DNA of 64,000 nt from Dicyema japonicum (lineage: Eukaryota > Dicyemida > Rhombozoa > Dicyemidae): NCBI GenBank assembly GCA_011109175.1, contig RDEW01000028.1, forward strand, positions 405,784 to 469,783. The letters run 5' to 3'. The notes under the pieces are model-generated. The model saw nothing but the letters and a program-made list of their open reading frames with translations. It was not told the DNA's origin and made no database searches. The position numbers and the translations under genes are program-made. Positions 23,701 to 33,203 of the stretch are shown here, in pieces. Position 1 is the first letter of the stretch; each line of letters begins with the position of its first letter.

Positions 23701-23987
23701 GCTTTGGATGTGGAAATGAGAAAGAGGATAACTGAAACACAAATTTGTACGGATAACACGATATTTTTATAGAAAGTTTCAGGATTCAAAATATTCTCAG
23801 AAAATAAATATGAAGAATCCAAAATTAATAAATAAAACAAAACAAACTTCAGATAAATATTAAAAAAGGGGATTTTCCATCGTTTCCAATTTTTCTTGAC
23901 AATTTCAAACTTTTCTATTATCATTACTTCAAATCAACCTTTTTTCCCAATATCAGGGATCGTATAACTCTTTTCTCTTGAATTCAT
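20753..23987 (-). CDS. Membrane adenylyl cyclase (two-domain, metazoan type)
   Basis: This class III cyclase makes cAMP from ATP at the plasma membrane. From the start (23985-23987) a 24-nt intron leads into a membrane domain with several hydrophobic helices (about 23900-23330). The C1 domain has [16 protein letters not shown] and [20 protein letters not shown] (both metal-binding Asp), then [15 protein letters not shown] and [13 protein letters not shown] second membrane domain (about 21930-21540) precedes C2: NVAVMFA-like [29 protein letters not shown] (adenine-binding Lys), [14 protein letters not shown] (Asp, Asn and Arg of the active site). So catalysis should be intact in both halves. 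Introns of about 23-28 nt join the exons. Two single-base breaks occur in C2: an extra base in GGCC at 20991-20994 and a missing base at CCCC 20857-20860. Correcting each would restore the family sequence. Confidence 0.92.
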
Positions 23988-24089
23988 AATAAATATAATT
24001 CACGCAATTTACTAAAAAAGCGAATATATTATGACTCAATCAATCAATTTATTGAATTGTATAAATTGATTTATTTTTAACAACACAAT

Positions 24090-24400
24090 TAGTTCTCCAT
24101 CACCTTGTTTTTTAATTCCTTAATCCGAGATGCCTAGCCGGTATTCAAAAGGATCCATCTATTCATTCCACTTGGAGACAAGTTCGCTCCCTGGCAACGA
24201 ATTCTGGAATCGACCTCAACTCCCCTGGCAACGCTCTTTGGATCACTTTGCTTGTGTGAGGGTTGTGTTGGAACACGCCAGGATCAAGGAATTAGTTAGT
24301 TTGGTTTTACCTCGGTCGAACATAGGGAGTTACCAAATACTTAGGCTTGGCAAACTGCTTCTGTTCTGTCCTAATCACCTTTAAAATTTATAGGACAGCT
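24090..24400 (+). repeat. Dispersed repeat E, copy 1
   Basis: Contains GGTATTCAAAAGGATCCATC, TTCTGGAATCGACCTCA and GCCAGGATCAAGGAATTAG. All recur in the same order at 48420-48620. An open frame of 84 codons crosses it, but it is not conserved between copies. The nature of the element is unknown. Confidence 0.65.
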
Positions 24401-24748
24401 GGAATGATTGGCAAAAGTACAGTTGTCGAGATCAGCAAAGCTATGAGACCTTGGAGACCCTTGGGAGCAGCGATAATTTTATACGAATGTCTGCTATCTC
24501 GAAAAGTAGTATGAAACCGTTCTTTTATCCAAATGTTATTTCGCATATTAGATTTCACTCACGGAAAGGTCATTTCATGAAGAACTTATCCCCTTAATCT
24601 TATTTGTCCCCTTAATCTTGTTTCCATTTTACTATGGAACGCTGAGACATTCAAAAATACAACTCGTCTAAAGACAATTTTGTTAATTTACCCAGAAAAT
24701 CCTAAAATTTTTAATGTAACGAAGGTTTAAATGTCGCATGCCATAACG

Positions 24749-25399
24749 CAGGGGTTTCCAACCTTTGATGCTCGCACCCCCAGAAGGTGCGAGATTTAAA
24801 AAAGTTTTATAGTTAATTTTTGCACTTTAGAATTCCGGGTGGCATAGTGGTTAGGTGTCGCGGTAAAGTGGCTTAGGTGACGGGTTCGATTCTCACTGCT
24901 GTTCACCTGGTGGAAGGTTCCACGCATCTACGATGCAGAAAGGGCTTGACGAGTGACGCCGTCATCAGTAGAGATTCACTGCGGAACTGGATAGTCAAAA
25001 GGATATACACACAAGAAAAAGAAAAAACAAAGAAGTGAAGAGCATTCCTTGGTTCTCCCTCTACGATTAGTTATAATAACTGTTCTTTACTTAAATAAAG
25101 TGTGTGTTCTGCACGAGCGAAATCCTAGGCATCTTACGTGCTTATGGCAACGCGGTAGTGCTTAATAAATAAATAATAAAATTCCACATTGGACAAGTTT
25201 TGGAGTTCATTAATCGTTTACTTTTGTTCTCCTCATTTTTGTTAATTTAAAGTTTATTGTTGTTATTTTTTATTTTTATAGATTAGCAAACTTCTGGTTA
25301 AATAAAAATAATAATATAAATAAAAAATTTTCTTTAGGTGCGAGAGTTTATGAACAAAGATTTAGAGACGTGAGCTCTAAAAAGGTTGGGAACCCCCTG
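24749..25399. mobile_element. Non-autonomous hAT element (MITE) with perfect target-site duplication
   Basis: The left end CAGGGGTTTCCAACCTTTG and the inverted right end CAGGGGGTTCCCAACCTTTT are bounded on both sides by the identical 8-mer CCATAACG (24741-24748 and 25400-25407). An 8-bp duplication and CAGGGGTT..CCAACC termini are typical of hAT. No transposase is encoded. A tRNA-derived SINE occupies the middle. Intact ends suggest comparatively recent mobility. Confidence 0.9.
24830..25175 (+). mobile_element. tRNA-derived SINE, copy 1 (reference copy)
   Basis: A polymerase III A box (GGCATAGTGGTTAGG) and B box (GGGTTCGATTC) are about 40 nt apart. They are followed by a family-specific body (GAAGGTTCCACGCATCTACG, CTTGACGAGTGACGCC, CACTGCGGAAC) and a 3' tail (GGTTCT...TACGATTAGTTAT, TTCTTTACTTAAATAAAGTG), ending in AATAAATAAATAA. 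It is inserted in the hAT MITE. Other copies: 26642-26960, 32601-32890, 49755-49985, 52310-52450, 56570-56775 (minus). Confidence 0.85.
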
Positions 25400-25485
25400 C
25401 CATAACGGTTACTGCGGTAAAAAGGTCAGTCAGGACCACTGTATTAACTATTTATTTTATTTTGTATTAATAATAAAGTTCACTG

Positions 25486-25620
25486 ATTTTGTTAAACGGA
25501 ATCGGATCGAAGAGGAGCTGGCTAATAGAGCGTATTTCCTTGCAAATCGTCAAGGGAAAAGCGTTCTCGATTATGAGAGCAGCCAGTAATTGCTAATTGT
25601 TAATATTTGTCTTCAATTGG
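25486..25620 (+). mobile_element. Family B LINE terminal fragment
   Basis: AATCGGATCGAAGAGGAGCT, TTTCCTTGCAAATCGTCAAG and ATGAGAGCAGCCAGTAATTG match the last about 120 nt of family B at 4800-4880 and 29100-29200. Only the extreme 3' end remains. Confidence 0.6.
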
Positions 25621-26641
25621 CTTGATAAGTTTTAAAAAAGAGATCAAGTACTGTAACGTTTATTTTATTGTAACCGTAATAACATGTGACATTTAATCGA
25701 TATGCGCACTTTATATGTGAATCATATTATGTAATAAATGAGAAACACACGGCATGTGGCATTAAAAATTAGTCAAATTGTCTCGTCGGCACTATCGTTT
25801 GATGTAAAATTTTGCTTTATTTGCATAAAATGCCATAAATTTTCTATAAACTTAGAAGTAAATGTAAAATCGAAAAAATAGTCAGGAAAAATTCTTCAGT
25901 CCTGTTTAAATTCACTTTAAAAAAGATTTAAATTCACGGACTACCAGCACTCAAGGAGAGCTCTGGTTGACAATAGAAGCACTCAGAAGTGCTATTTTGG
26001 TACACATGTTATGATTTTTATTAGTTTTTTTAATTTGGTCTTTTATTAAGCAAGAAGTATTATGGCTATCATGAAAGTGGTTAATAATAATCATGGTACA
26101 AATCAAAATAAATGTCATCTATAGCAAAAACCTAAATAAGTTTAAATTTAGTAGACCTTTATGCAATTTGAAAAAAATGATCATTCCTACAAGTCTCTTG
26201 CATAGTCCGATCCCAATTTGTTTCAAATATCGCCAAGTTCGTAGTACAGATCTCATTTTTTTGAAAATTTCTTTCCCTTTATCTTGACTTACTACAGTTG
26301 GATTTAAATATGGATTTAAGGGAAAATATGAGATTGAACGTCTCAGTCGAAACTTTTGCAAACCAGATGTTTCAATAGTACTTTATTTAAGAGACAGGGA
26401 GACATTGAATGTGTCCTAGTAAGACTTGAGAGTACAAAAAAATCCACTATGTGATAAAAAAAACTCTGATTCCATGACAATGCTGGTTTTAACTAAAGTC
26501 CGTTAGTTTTGGATTACATTATCTCATCACTCTAGTCTGACCACTCAGATGAATTTAGTTGGCTCACAAAGGTAGTAGCCATTCGCTGGCATGATCTTAA
26601 TTATTTGAAATGAAATGTGCAAACTTTGCTATTTTTTTACT
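25621..26641. other. Gene-poor stretch
   Basis: AT-rich. Two short opposing open frames near 26093-26361 overlap each other and have no recognisable content. Nothing is supported. Confidence 0.4.
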
Positions 26642-26965
26642 TATGACCACGTGTCAAAGTGGTACAACAGTTCCGGAAAAAATCTATATGGTTTCGGGTT
26701 CGAATCTTGCTGTCGTCCATTCCGACTGAAGGTTCCAAGCATTTACGATGCTTCTTGCCTTGACGAGTGACACCAGCATCCGTGATGGCACACTGCGGAA
26801 TAGGATTTTCTAATAAGACTCAAACCCAAGCAAAAATAAAAAAAGTTAAAAACATTCTCGATGACTTAGCCTCATTCATTCGATTAATTAGCATATTTCT
26901 ATCCTTCTTAAGTAAAGTGTGTCTTTGCCTAAGAGGAGGTTCAAGTAATCGAGAAATAAGGTCAC
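26642..26965 (+). mobile_element. tRNA-derived SINE, copy 2
   Basis: B box GGGTTCGAATCTTGC, then GAAGGTTCCAAGCATTTACG, CTTGACGAGTGACACC and CACACTGCGGAATAGG, with the tail CTTAAGTAAAGTGTGTCT. The order matches copy 1. The A-box region is diverged. Confidence 0.8.
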
Positions 26966-27037
26966 TCACAACTAAGAGGGCAGGAAGTACTAATAATAAC
27001 AAAATAGTTAATTTCCAAATGACAAAATGTTAGTAGA

Positions 27038-27722
27038 TTAATCCGATTCACTGGAGTCGTTATTAGTTTGAATAACCTTCCACTTAACCAAAAAATTCTC
27101 AAAATCTGACATATAAAATAAATCGACCTTTCAGACAGTTTATTACTGGCAGTTTCTGTCGCACACTCTGCCGCAATAAAGCCCCGTTTTTGTAGAAAAA
27201 AAGGGAAGGAGATAGGCTTTCAGGGTACTTCTCTATGCACGTAGCCGCCCGTCCTCTAATGAACTTTGTGTGAACGTACTTTCTGGCCAGTCTGTTCATA
27301 CAGTTGTTTATGAGGGAACACAACTCATCACTTAAATGGATAAATGGGGTACCCTTCGTTATACACGTGGACGATGACAGGAACGTCAGCTTGTGCCTTG
27401 TTTACTTGCTCCGCCCAGTCCTGTCGGGTTATTTCAGTAACAGAGCCAAAGGAGGGTTTCATCTCGGCCATTCGGAGTTCATTGAGTCGCTGTTGCTTGT
27501 AATGCTGAAAGAAAAGTTCGTCAGACTCGTCAAATATATCCTCGTTCTCCATCAGTTCCTGTAGACTCATGTCCTCCAGATTAAACCTTTCTATGGAATA
27601 AGTATCAGTAATAAACCTTGAGGGACCACCTCCTCAGGTTCTGGCTCAACTGGCAACTCAGGGATTATTCCAAACTTTCTGAGAGCGTCATTCCACTCAG
27701 TGTCTTTGGTCCAATCTTCCAT
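27038..27722 (-). CDS. PDCL3: Phosducin-like protein, PDCL3/PLP2 type
   Basis: A thioredoxin-fold co-chaperone of the cytosolic CCT chaperonin. The start at 27720-27722 gives DTEWNDALRKFGIIPE (family DTEWNDILRKKGILP). A 26-nt intron leads to FNLEDMSLQELMENED and a helix ending in FGSVTEITRQDWAEQVNKA. A 22-nt intron then gives ELCSLINNCMNRLARKY (family PLCALINQHLSGLARKF), KFIRGRAATCIEKYPE and LPTIF-like SLFFYKNG. The last junction (27128-27146) is a 19-nt intron that connects to FENFLVKWKVIQ and an acidic Ser-rich end, NDSSESD, as in PDCL3. The length is near the family norm, and all junctions keep frame. Confidence 0.93.
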
Positions 27723-28032
27723 CACAAGAATTAATTAATTAATTTCTATATTAAATCAAATATTTATATTTAATAATAATTAAATTTAAACCTATAATAT
27801 TACAAATTTTTATATTTTTATTGTGTTATAAAAATCAGTTTACCTGTGTGAAAGTTCTATTCCCACACCGGTATCTACTTAATCGAACGATCTCATTCCT
27901 GCTCTTTGCTTTCTTTAATTCTTAGACGCGTCATCGAATCCATTTAACTCTGGGGACTCCTAATGCCATGTGGCATCCAAAAGCGATTCCTACTTTTTTG
28001 AGAGGTTTCCATAATTGTGGATATTGAACGGA

Positions 28033-28266
28033 CTAGATCCTGGGGAAGGATGCGTCCTGTTCCAGTAATTTTATTATCGAAAAACATGTACTATCCGGGA
28101 TAAATGCTTTCTTTTTCACTACTCTGCTTTCACTCTTAGCGAAGATTTTGTTCAACTCTTTACTATTATCCTTTTGCATCTTAGGTTGCATAAGGAATAC
28201 ACGGACTTTGCACCCCCAATTTGTTTTCGAGAAGAATTTAAAAAATGTTATAAGTTGTATATTCAT
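28033..28266 (-). CDS. Uncharacterised open frame
   Basis: A 77-residue frame, basic, with WGCKVRVFLMQPKMQKDNSK and ESRVVKKKAFIPDSTCF. I recognise no family. It may be one exon of a larger gene, since readable sequence continues downstream (SVQYPQLWKPLKK in another frame), but no splice pair was fixed. Confidence 0.3.
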   Translation of the reverse strand: MNIQLITFFKFFSKTNWGCKVRVFLMQPKMQKDNSKELNKIFAKSESRVVKKKAFIPDSTCFSIIKLLEQDASFPRI

Positions 28267-28269
28267 CGT

Positions 28270-28839
28270 TTAAGACTTTATTAATAGAATTCGCGAAACA
28301 AGATAAAATTTACTAGTAGTATAAGGCGAAACTATTTTTTTAAATAATTTAAGTCTTGTTATTTAGATTAACAAGAAACTAGCAACATATAGAACGCTAG
28401 GTTCCAAGAAATTGGTGGAAATTCTAAAGGAACGTCAGATTCCTTCCATCCTTTATTACTGATAACAAAATATAGCTACTAGCAGATTTAACACAATTTA
28501 TCTCTTATTAACGACACCTTATTTTTTTAATTTAATTTTACTTAAATGCTTAAATTCGTTATAATCTTAAGAGGATTTAATAAATTTGTTGATATTTCTA
28601 AACATTCTAGTATTTTATTTAAAAGACCAGGGAGACATTCCCTAAGAACCCTAATAGGCAACGAGACTGGGACGAGCTTTTATGTTCAAAGACCATAGAT
28701 GAGATAAAACCTGAACTTTACCAGCATCGTCTGGGTTGCTTGCTTCTCCATCGACGAATGAAAGTATATGTGGCTCAGAGCATTATCATGCACCTCACTT
28801 GAAGCACTATTGGATGACGACTCTTCAAATGGATGTTTC
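28270..28839. other. Gene-poor stretch
   Basis: AT-rich sequence with no recognisable frame or repeat match. Confidence 0.4.
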
Positions 28840-29225
28840 CGCGATCCATCGCTATAGATGTAGAGGAATGGTCGACGCGAAAGGTTTTCATGCTCTCTTG
28901 CCGGAGGAGTGCTGGAAGGAGTCCTAACAATGCAGTCAACGGAGTTAATGTGTGAGAACTAGAAGTGGCCTGATTCCCTGTTCAGCCTCTCGACTGGTCC
29001 CAGTTAACAAAGGCCAGACGGAACAATTCTTTTCCCATAGAAAAGTGGTAGATACCTCGCCGTGTGAAAACAGATCATTGATTCTGTTGTATCGATATCG
29101 CTAATCTCAAAGAGAAATAAGACAAAGGAGTTGGCTCATTGAGCATATTTCCTTGCAGATCGTCAAAGGAAATGCGTTCTCAATTCTGAGAGTACCCAGT
29201 AGTTTTTACTGTTAGTTTTTATCAT
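28840..29225 (+). mobile_element. Family B LINE C-terminus remnant
   Basis: Reads VDAKGFHALLPEE, then KGQTEQFFSHRKVVDTSP and, in another frame, IEHISLQIVKGNAFSILRV. The DNA aligns by eye with 4435-4890, including GAAAAGTGGTAGATA and the terminal TTCTCAATTCTGAGAG. Many stops. Confidence 0.65.
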
Positions 29226-29289
29226 TGTTAATAAATTGAAGTTTCTTAACATTCATTGAATCACTAAAATTAAGTGAAATTTATTTATG

Positions 29290-30058
29290 TTAGCAAGTGA
29301 TGTTAGGATCAATACTTTCTCGATTGGAAGTGTTTGGACTCAACTTGACAATGAGTCCGCATCGGAACTGATAATATGCCAAACACACATATAGCAGTGG
29401 AGAAGAAGTGTCGATATCTATTGGCACAATGCCACTTTTACTTAAGAAACACGGGGAGGTTTTCGAGACATAATTCACTAAGCGATGTCGTAGAAATGTA
29501 CCGAAATCTGCTGGATAGCCTTCCATGCTGTAGTCCATTGACCGCTTAATTACAATCTTACCTTTCAAAAAGGGAAGTCATTAATATGGGATGCCAGCTG
29601 AATCGACTCTTTCCTACCAAAATTATTGGGAGCGCGTTAAATGAAAGGGCGAAAAAACTGTAGGGAAAAAGTACCAAGGACTCCTCGACTAGTTCAAATT
29701 CTGTGCGATTGTTCTCGTGACAACTTGAGCGACAAGTAAAAAGTTTTAATCATTTCTCAATAACCTGAAGCATCTCACCACAGTCAGAAGTCATGACGAT
29801 CGTGGAACCCAATTGATCCTCCTTTTGATCTCGACAACTATCATGAGAAGCAACGTCAATTATGTAGGATCATAATTCTATAGTAGAAGAAGGGATCCTC
29901 GATTTATTCACGTTATGACCAATTTCTGTGAGACAACTGGAAGTATAAGCAAAAAATCTTTGATTTTCCTCAAGAGTCTTGGATTTTTTGTTATACTCAC
30001 AATCAGAGCAATGGGATCCGTAAAATTCAATGGACCCTCCAGTTGATCTTTGTGACAC
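29290..30058 (-). CDS. Unrecognised minus-strand gene, probably spliced
   Basis: The first exon reads MCHKDQLEGPLNFTDPIALI from 30058. A donor of perfect GTGAGT form opens a 23-nt intron that joins in frame to TLEENQRFFAYTSSCLTEIG. A further frame at 29290-29568 (MKGKIVIKRSMDYS..., SGIVPIDIDTSSPLLYVCLA) may be a downstream exon, but the sequence between was not resolved. The intron has the size and form of those in confirmed genes nearby, which supports a real gene. No family is recognised. Confidence 0.4.
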
Positions 30059-30115
30059 ATAATTTTATACAAAAAACGTTAAGATCAATTAAATATAGAT
30101 AAGACAGAAGAAACG

Positions 30116-30655
30116 ATGTCGTCAACCTCAGCCATAGCACCAACTCCTATGATGGCTAAAACAAAAAAAACCAACGTCTCCACAAGCCAGTTTTTTAGAT
30201 ATAGGGGGAACAAGACTGTAACCCCAACTGGTCAGAGTCTGAATCGAATTCTCGCTCGACGGATGATTCCACATCAATGTGTTCATGGCAGGAGCAAAAA
30301 TCAGAGGTTTTTCCGGGGACCAACAGCGAGCAACAGACGTCTGAACTTAATACCTCGAATACAAGAAGATTGTCACACATTCCACAAGCAATCTTAGCCA
30401 GGGAATTAGCATCCAGTGGAGCAATTAGAAAAAGAGAGGCCCAATTTCTCAGTTGAATATGAAGAATTGGATCACCAATCCTCTCCCAAGTCTAAACTAA
30501 GCATTCCTACCAAAAACCCACTCATCCTCGTCAATATAAACGGGACAAAGAAGCTCGTTTTTATCAAAAAAATGCAAAGCTTGTTTTGTGGAGACGACAG
30601 AAACATTGACGGTCCTCTAATAACAATGAAACAAGAAGAACCTTCAGTTTATTAA
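30116..30655 (+). CDS. Unrecognised Ser/Thr-rich protein gene
   Basis: The start at 30116 gives MSSTSAIAPTPMMAKTKKTN. A 29-nt intron joins in frame to a Ser/Glu/Gln-rich segment (SESESNSRSTDDSTS, TNSEQQTSELNTSNTRRLSH, AILARELASSGAIRKREAQ), and a third frame carries EYEELDHQSSPKSK and VNINGTKKLVFIKKMQ. The composition resembles a nuclear regulatory protein, but no DNA-binding domain is visible. The second junction near 30450 is unresolved. Confidence 0.4.
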
Positions 30656-31019
30656 CCAATTCTGGTATTTTCACTGAGGCTACGCTGCCAGTACATCCTA
30701 ACAAAACGTTCTTATCCATATTAATTAAAATTAATTTTTTTATAATCTAACTTCATTAAATTGTAGATTTTTTGTAATCAAATTTCGCCAAATCGTAGTC
30801 ACCTCAATAACTGTACGCAAAACATACAACTGAAGTTTTACTCGAAGTGGTGACGTGTCAATGTACGTTTTTTCTTGGCGTCCTAAATGCTAGAGGACTC
30901 AATACAAAAAACTTTAGCTCACACGAAACCTAAAACGATACAAGCTATCCATATGTTTCTACAGGAGCCGAAAATAGCAGACAACGGAACATTGCAAATT
31001 TGAAATTACTGCTTGATTA
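30656..31019. other. Intergenic
   Basis: No gene is supported. A short family-D-like string (GAATATGGCACAAGGAAAAC) occurs just beyond it at about 31085. Confidence 0.35.
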
Positions 31020-31670
31020 CCCTCTCAACAATCTGTCGTCACTATGGACTAAAGAGTTTGGAAGAGGATGTGTAGAATGATAATGAATATGGCACAAGGA
31101 AAACTTAATTAATATGACTTTCAAGGTACAGCCACGAAGACACTACAAAGGTTCTCTATTTAGCTGTTACGAAATTTTTTGAAGAGAATCGGATCTCGAA
31201 TGACATTTCCCAAGCATACAAATTTAACACGATTGTGCAGAAATACGTCGATCTCGAGACAAACACCCGGAAAATTTTTAACTCAAATTTACATCCGAAC
31301 ATGGTCATCATTCTATGGTTACCCTCTACAAGCAGTATGTCGAGCCAACAATAGGCTATGCATGTGCTGCATGGGGATCTAACCTGTCGGCAACGAACCT
31401 AACAAAAATTCAAGAGATCCAGCCAAGAGCAAAAAAATTACTAGAAAAATATACAGATAAAGAAATTGCCCCCAGAGCACTCGAGTCTATCATAGAGGCA
31501 ACTGGAGGCAATTTCAGAAGAGGAAAGGAAAAAGACCCCCGTCCGTATAGAAAATGCGTGGGATCACGGTCGGAGCATTGAGAAAAAATGGCCCGATTAT
31601 TGAGAGATGCCGGGATCACCTGAATATTAGTTATTGGTTAAGACGGTGTTTCTTTGGCTTAATAATAATA
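31020..31670 (+). mobile_element. Family A LINE 3' fragment
   Basis: Frames read VTLYKQYVEPTIGYACAAWG, LSATNLTKIQEIQPRAKKLL and a basic tail. This is the post-thumb region of Jockey/CR1-like RTs (YxxxxxPxxxYxxxxW). It ends in an AATAATAATAATT microsatellite, the usual 3' end of such elements. Frame breaks occur near 31315 and 31570. Confidence 0.7.
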
Positions 31671-32082
31671 ATTGAGGCTTTTTGCCCTTAGGGTTAGAGT
31701 TAGGGTTTTTGATCCTTAAGTATAGAGCTCTTATTTATTTACCCCCTTGTCCTTCTGTTAATAGGAAAGTAATCAAGTGACTACATCCCAGAGATCACTC
31801 AAGTATATCAACTTTGGCAAAAAAATCAAAAACGGGTAGGTCGTCTATAAGGTAGAAAGGACATAACGACGCAACCAATCGTCAAATTCTGTTAATGTAG
31901 GTAAATCTGTATGATGACCGCTTTGATGCAGGATCTGAACCGTGAAGTAACTGTCAGATAGAACAGACCTCCTGCACCATTTTTTCCGAATAAGAGGTCG
32001 AAAATGAAAATTTGAACTATACAAGGTAATCTATAAACGTGAATAAATCATTTAGTAAAAATTTATTTAAATTAAAATTCCG
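31671..32082. other. Intergenic with telomere-like short repeat
   Basis: Two imperfect TTAGGG-type units (CTTAGGGTTAGAGTTAGGGT at 31688-31707) lie directly after the LINE tail. No gene is seen. Confidence 0.4.
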
Positions 32083-32304
32083 TTAAAAATCGGATACACG
32101 TCCGTTCTTTTCCCAGTCTCCATATCTTGTAGGTTCAGGTCCACTCGGTCCATTGTATTCCTTAGGTATTTCTTGTTCACGGCTTTCTGTTTTCGTTTTT
32201 GAAGGATTTTGGTCTTTTGTAGAAATTGATGGCGTATTCATGCAAAATAAAGACTTACTTGTGTGATGAAAGATGGTAAATACTCTTAACTTATATCGAA
32301 TCAT
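32083..32304 (-). CDS. SDHAF4: Succinate dehydrogenase assembly factor 4
   Basis: This small mitochondrial chaperone binds flavinated SDHA during complex II assembly. The diagnostic C-terminus GPEPTRYGDWEKNGRVSDF is nearly identical to that of animal and fungal SDHAF4. The N-terminus MIRYKLRVFTIFHHT (start 32302-32304) is a typical matrix-targeting presequence; an in-frame ATG 24 nt upstream (32328) would extend it. A GTAAGT...AAAAG segment of 45 nt lies just after the presequence. Being a multiple of three, it can be kept or spliced without changing frame. The size fits the family (about 75-110 residues). Confidence 0.92.
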   Translation of the reverse strand: MIRYKLRVFTIFHHTSKSLFCMNTPSISTKDQNPSKTKTESREQEIPKEYNGPSGPEPTRYGDWEKNGRVSDF

Positions 32305-32600
32305 TTCAACAACAGGATAATGAACCAAAATTTAAATAATTTACCATTTATCTAAATAATTATTATTAAATTTGGGTCAGTAATTTTCAGCTAATTTAAG
32401 ACCCACTTTATTTAGCCAACAATAAAAAAGTTAATATTTAATAATCAACAACCTTCCTAACTGAATTAGGCAGATCTCAACCCCTCTTGATGATTGAAGT
32501 AAACAAAGAGTAGAAAAATCATTCTACACAGTAGGTAGCGGTGTGGAAATTAAACTCACAGCTAAACGCTAAAGATAGCAAAAAATTATTCACTAAGACA

Positions 32601-32890
32601 TAGGCCGGGTGGTGCAGTGTAACGAGTGCCAGGCAAAAGGCCTGATGGCCCTAGTTCGACTATCGCTACTGTACTTTACGGACGAAGGTTCCACACATAT
32701 ACAATGCTTTGGCATGATGTGAATATCTCACTACGAAACTTGATCGTCTATAAAGGACTCACACAAAACGAAAAAAACAAAAAGTGAAAAGCATTCTCTG
32801 GTTCTTCCTCTACGATTAGTTATCATAATTGTTCTTTACTTAAATAAAGTGTGTCCTACCTGGGAGGAGGTATAACTAATATGGCTCTTC
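32601..32890 (+). mobile_element. tRNA-derived SINE, copy 3
   Basis: GCCGGGTGGTGCAGTG (A-box region), a B-box-like TAGTTCGACTATC, GAAGGTTCCACACATATACA, then GTGAAAAGCATTCTCTGGTT and TTCTTTACTTAAATAAAGTG. Tail and body match copy 1 closely. The open frame that starts at 32851 begins inside this SINE tail and is not a supported gene. Confidence 0.8.
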
Positions 32891-33203
32891 GTAAAGTGCA
32901 ATATTATATTCTAGCCCTAATCAACCATGACTTCGCCAATGGTGAAAACTTCAACCAATACGTTGATTCACATGCTTTATGTACTTTCGCTGTTCTATTT
33001 CTATCTAAGAAATGTTTCAACATGAATACTTCCAATGCAAGGAAACTATCCATCCGGAGAGTCAGAATTCTTTCCTTTCTCTACCGAGTCTATCAAAAGA
33101 TGATTAAGCAGGAAAATAAAATAAACAAAATTAGTTTAATCTATGAACAAAAGTAATTTAATCTAAATTCAAATTATTTAAAATGGCGCTACAAAATAAA
33201 TAA

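Noticed and set aside
32851-33156. Plus-strand frame of 101 codons after the SINE
   Set aside because: It begins inside the SINE tail and has no recognisable domain or splice sites.
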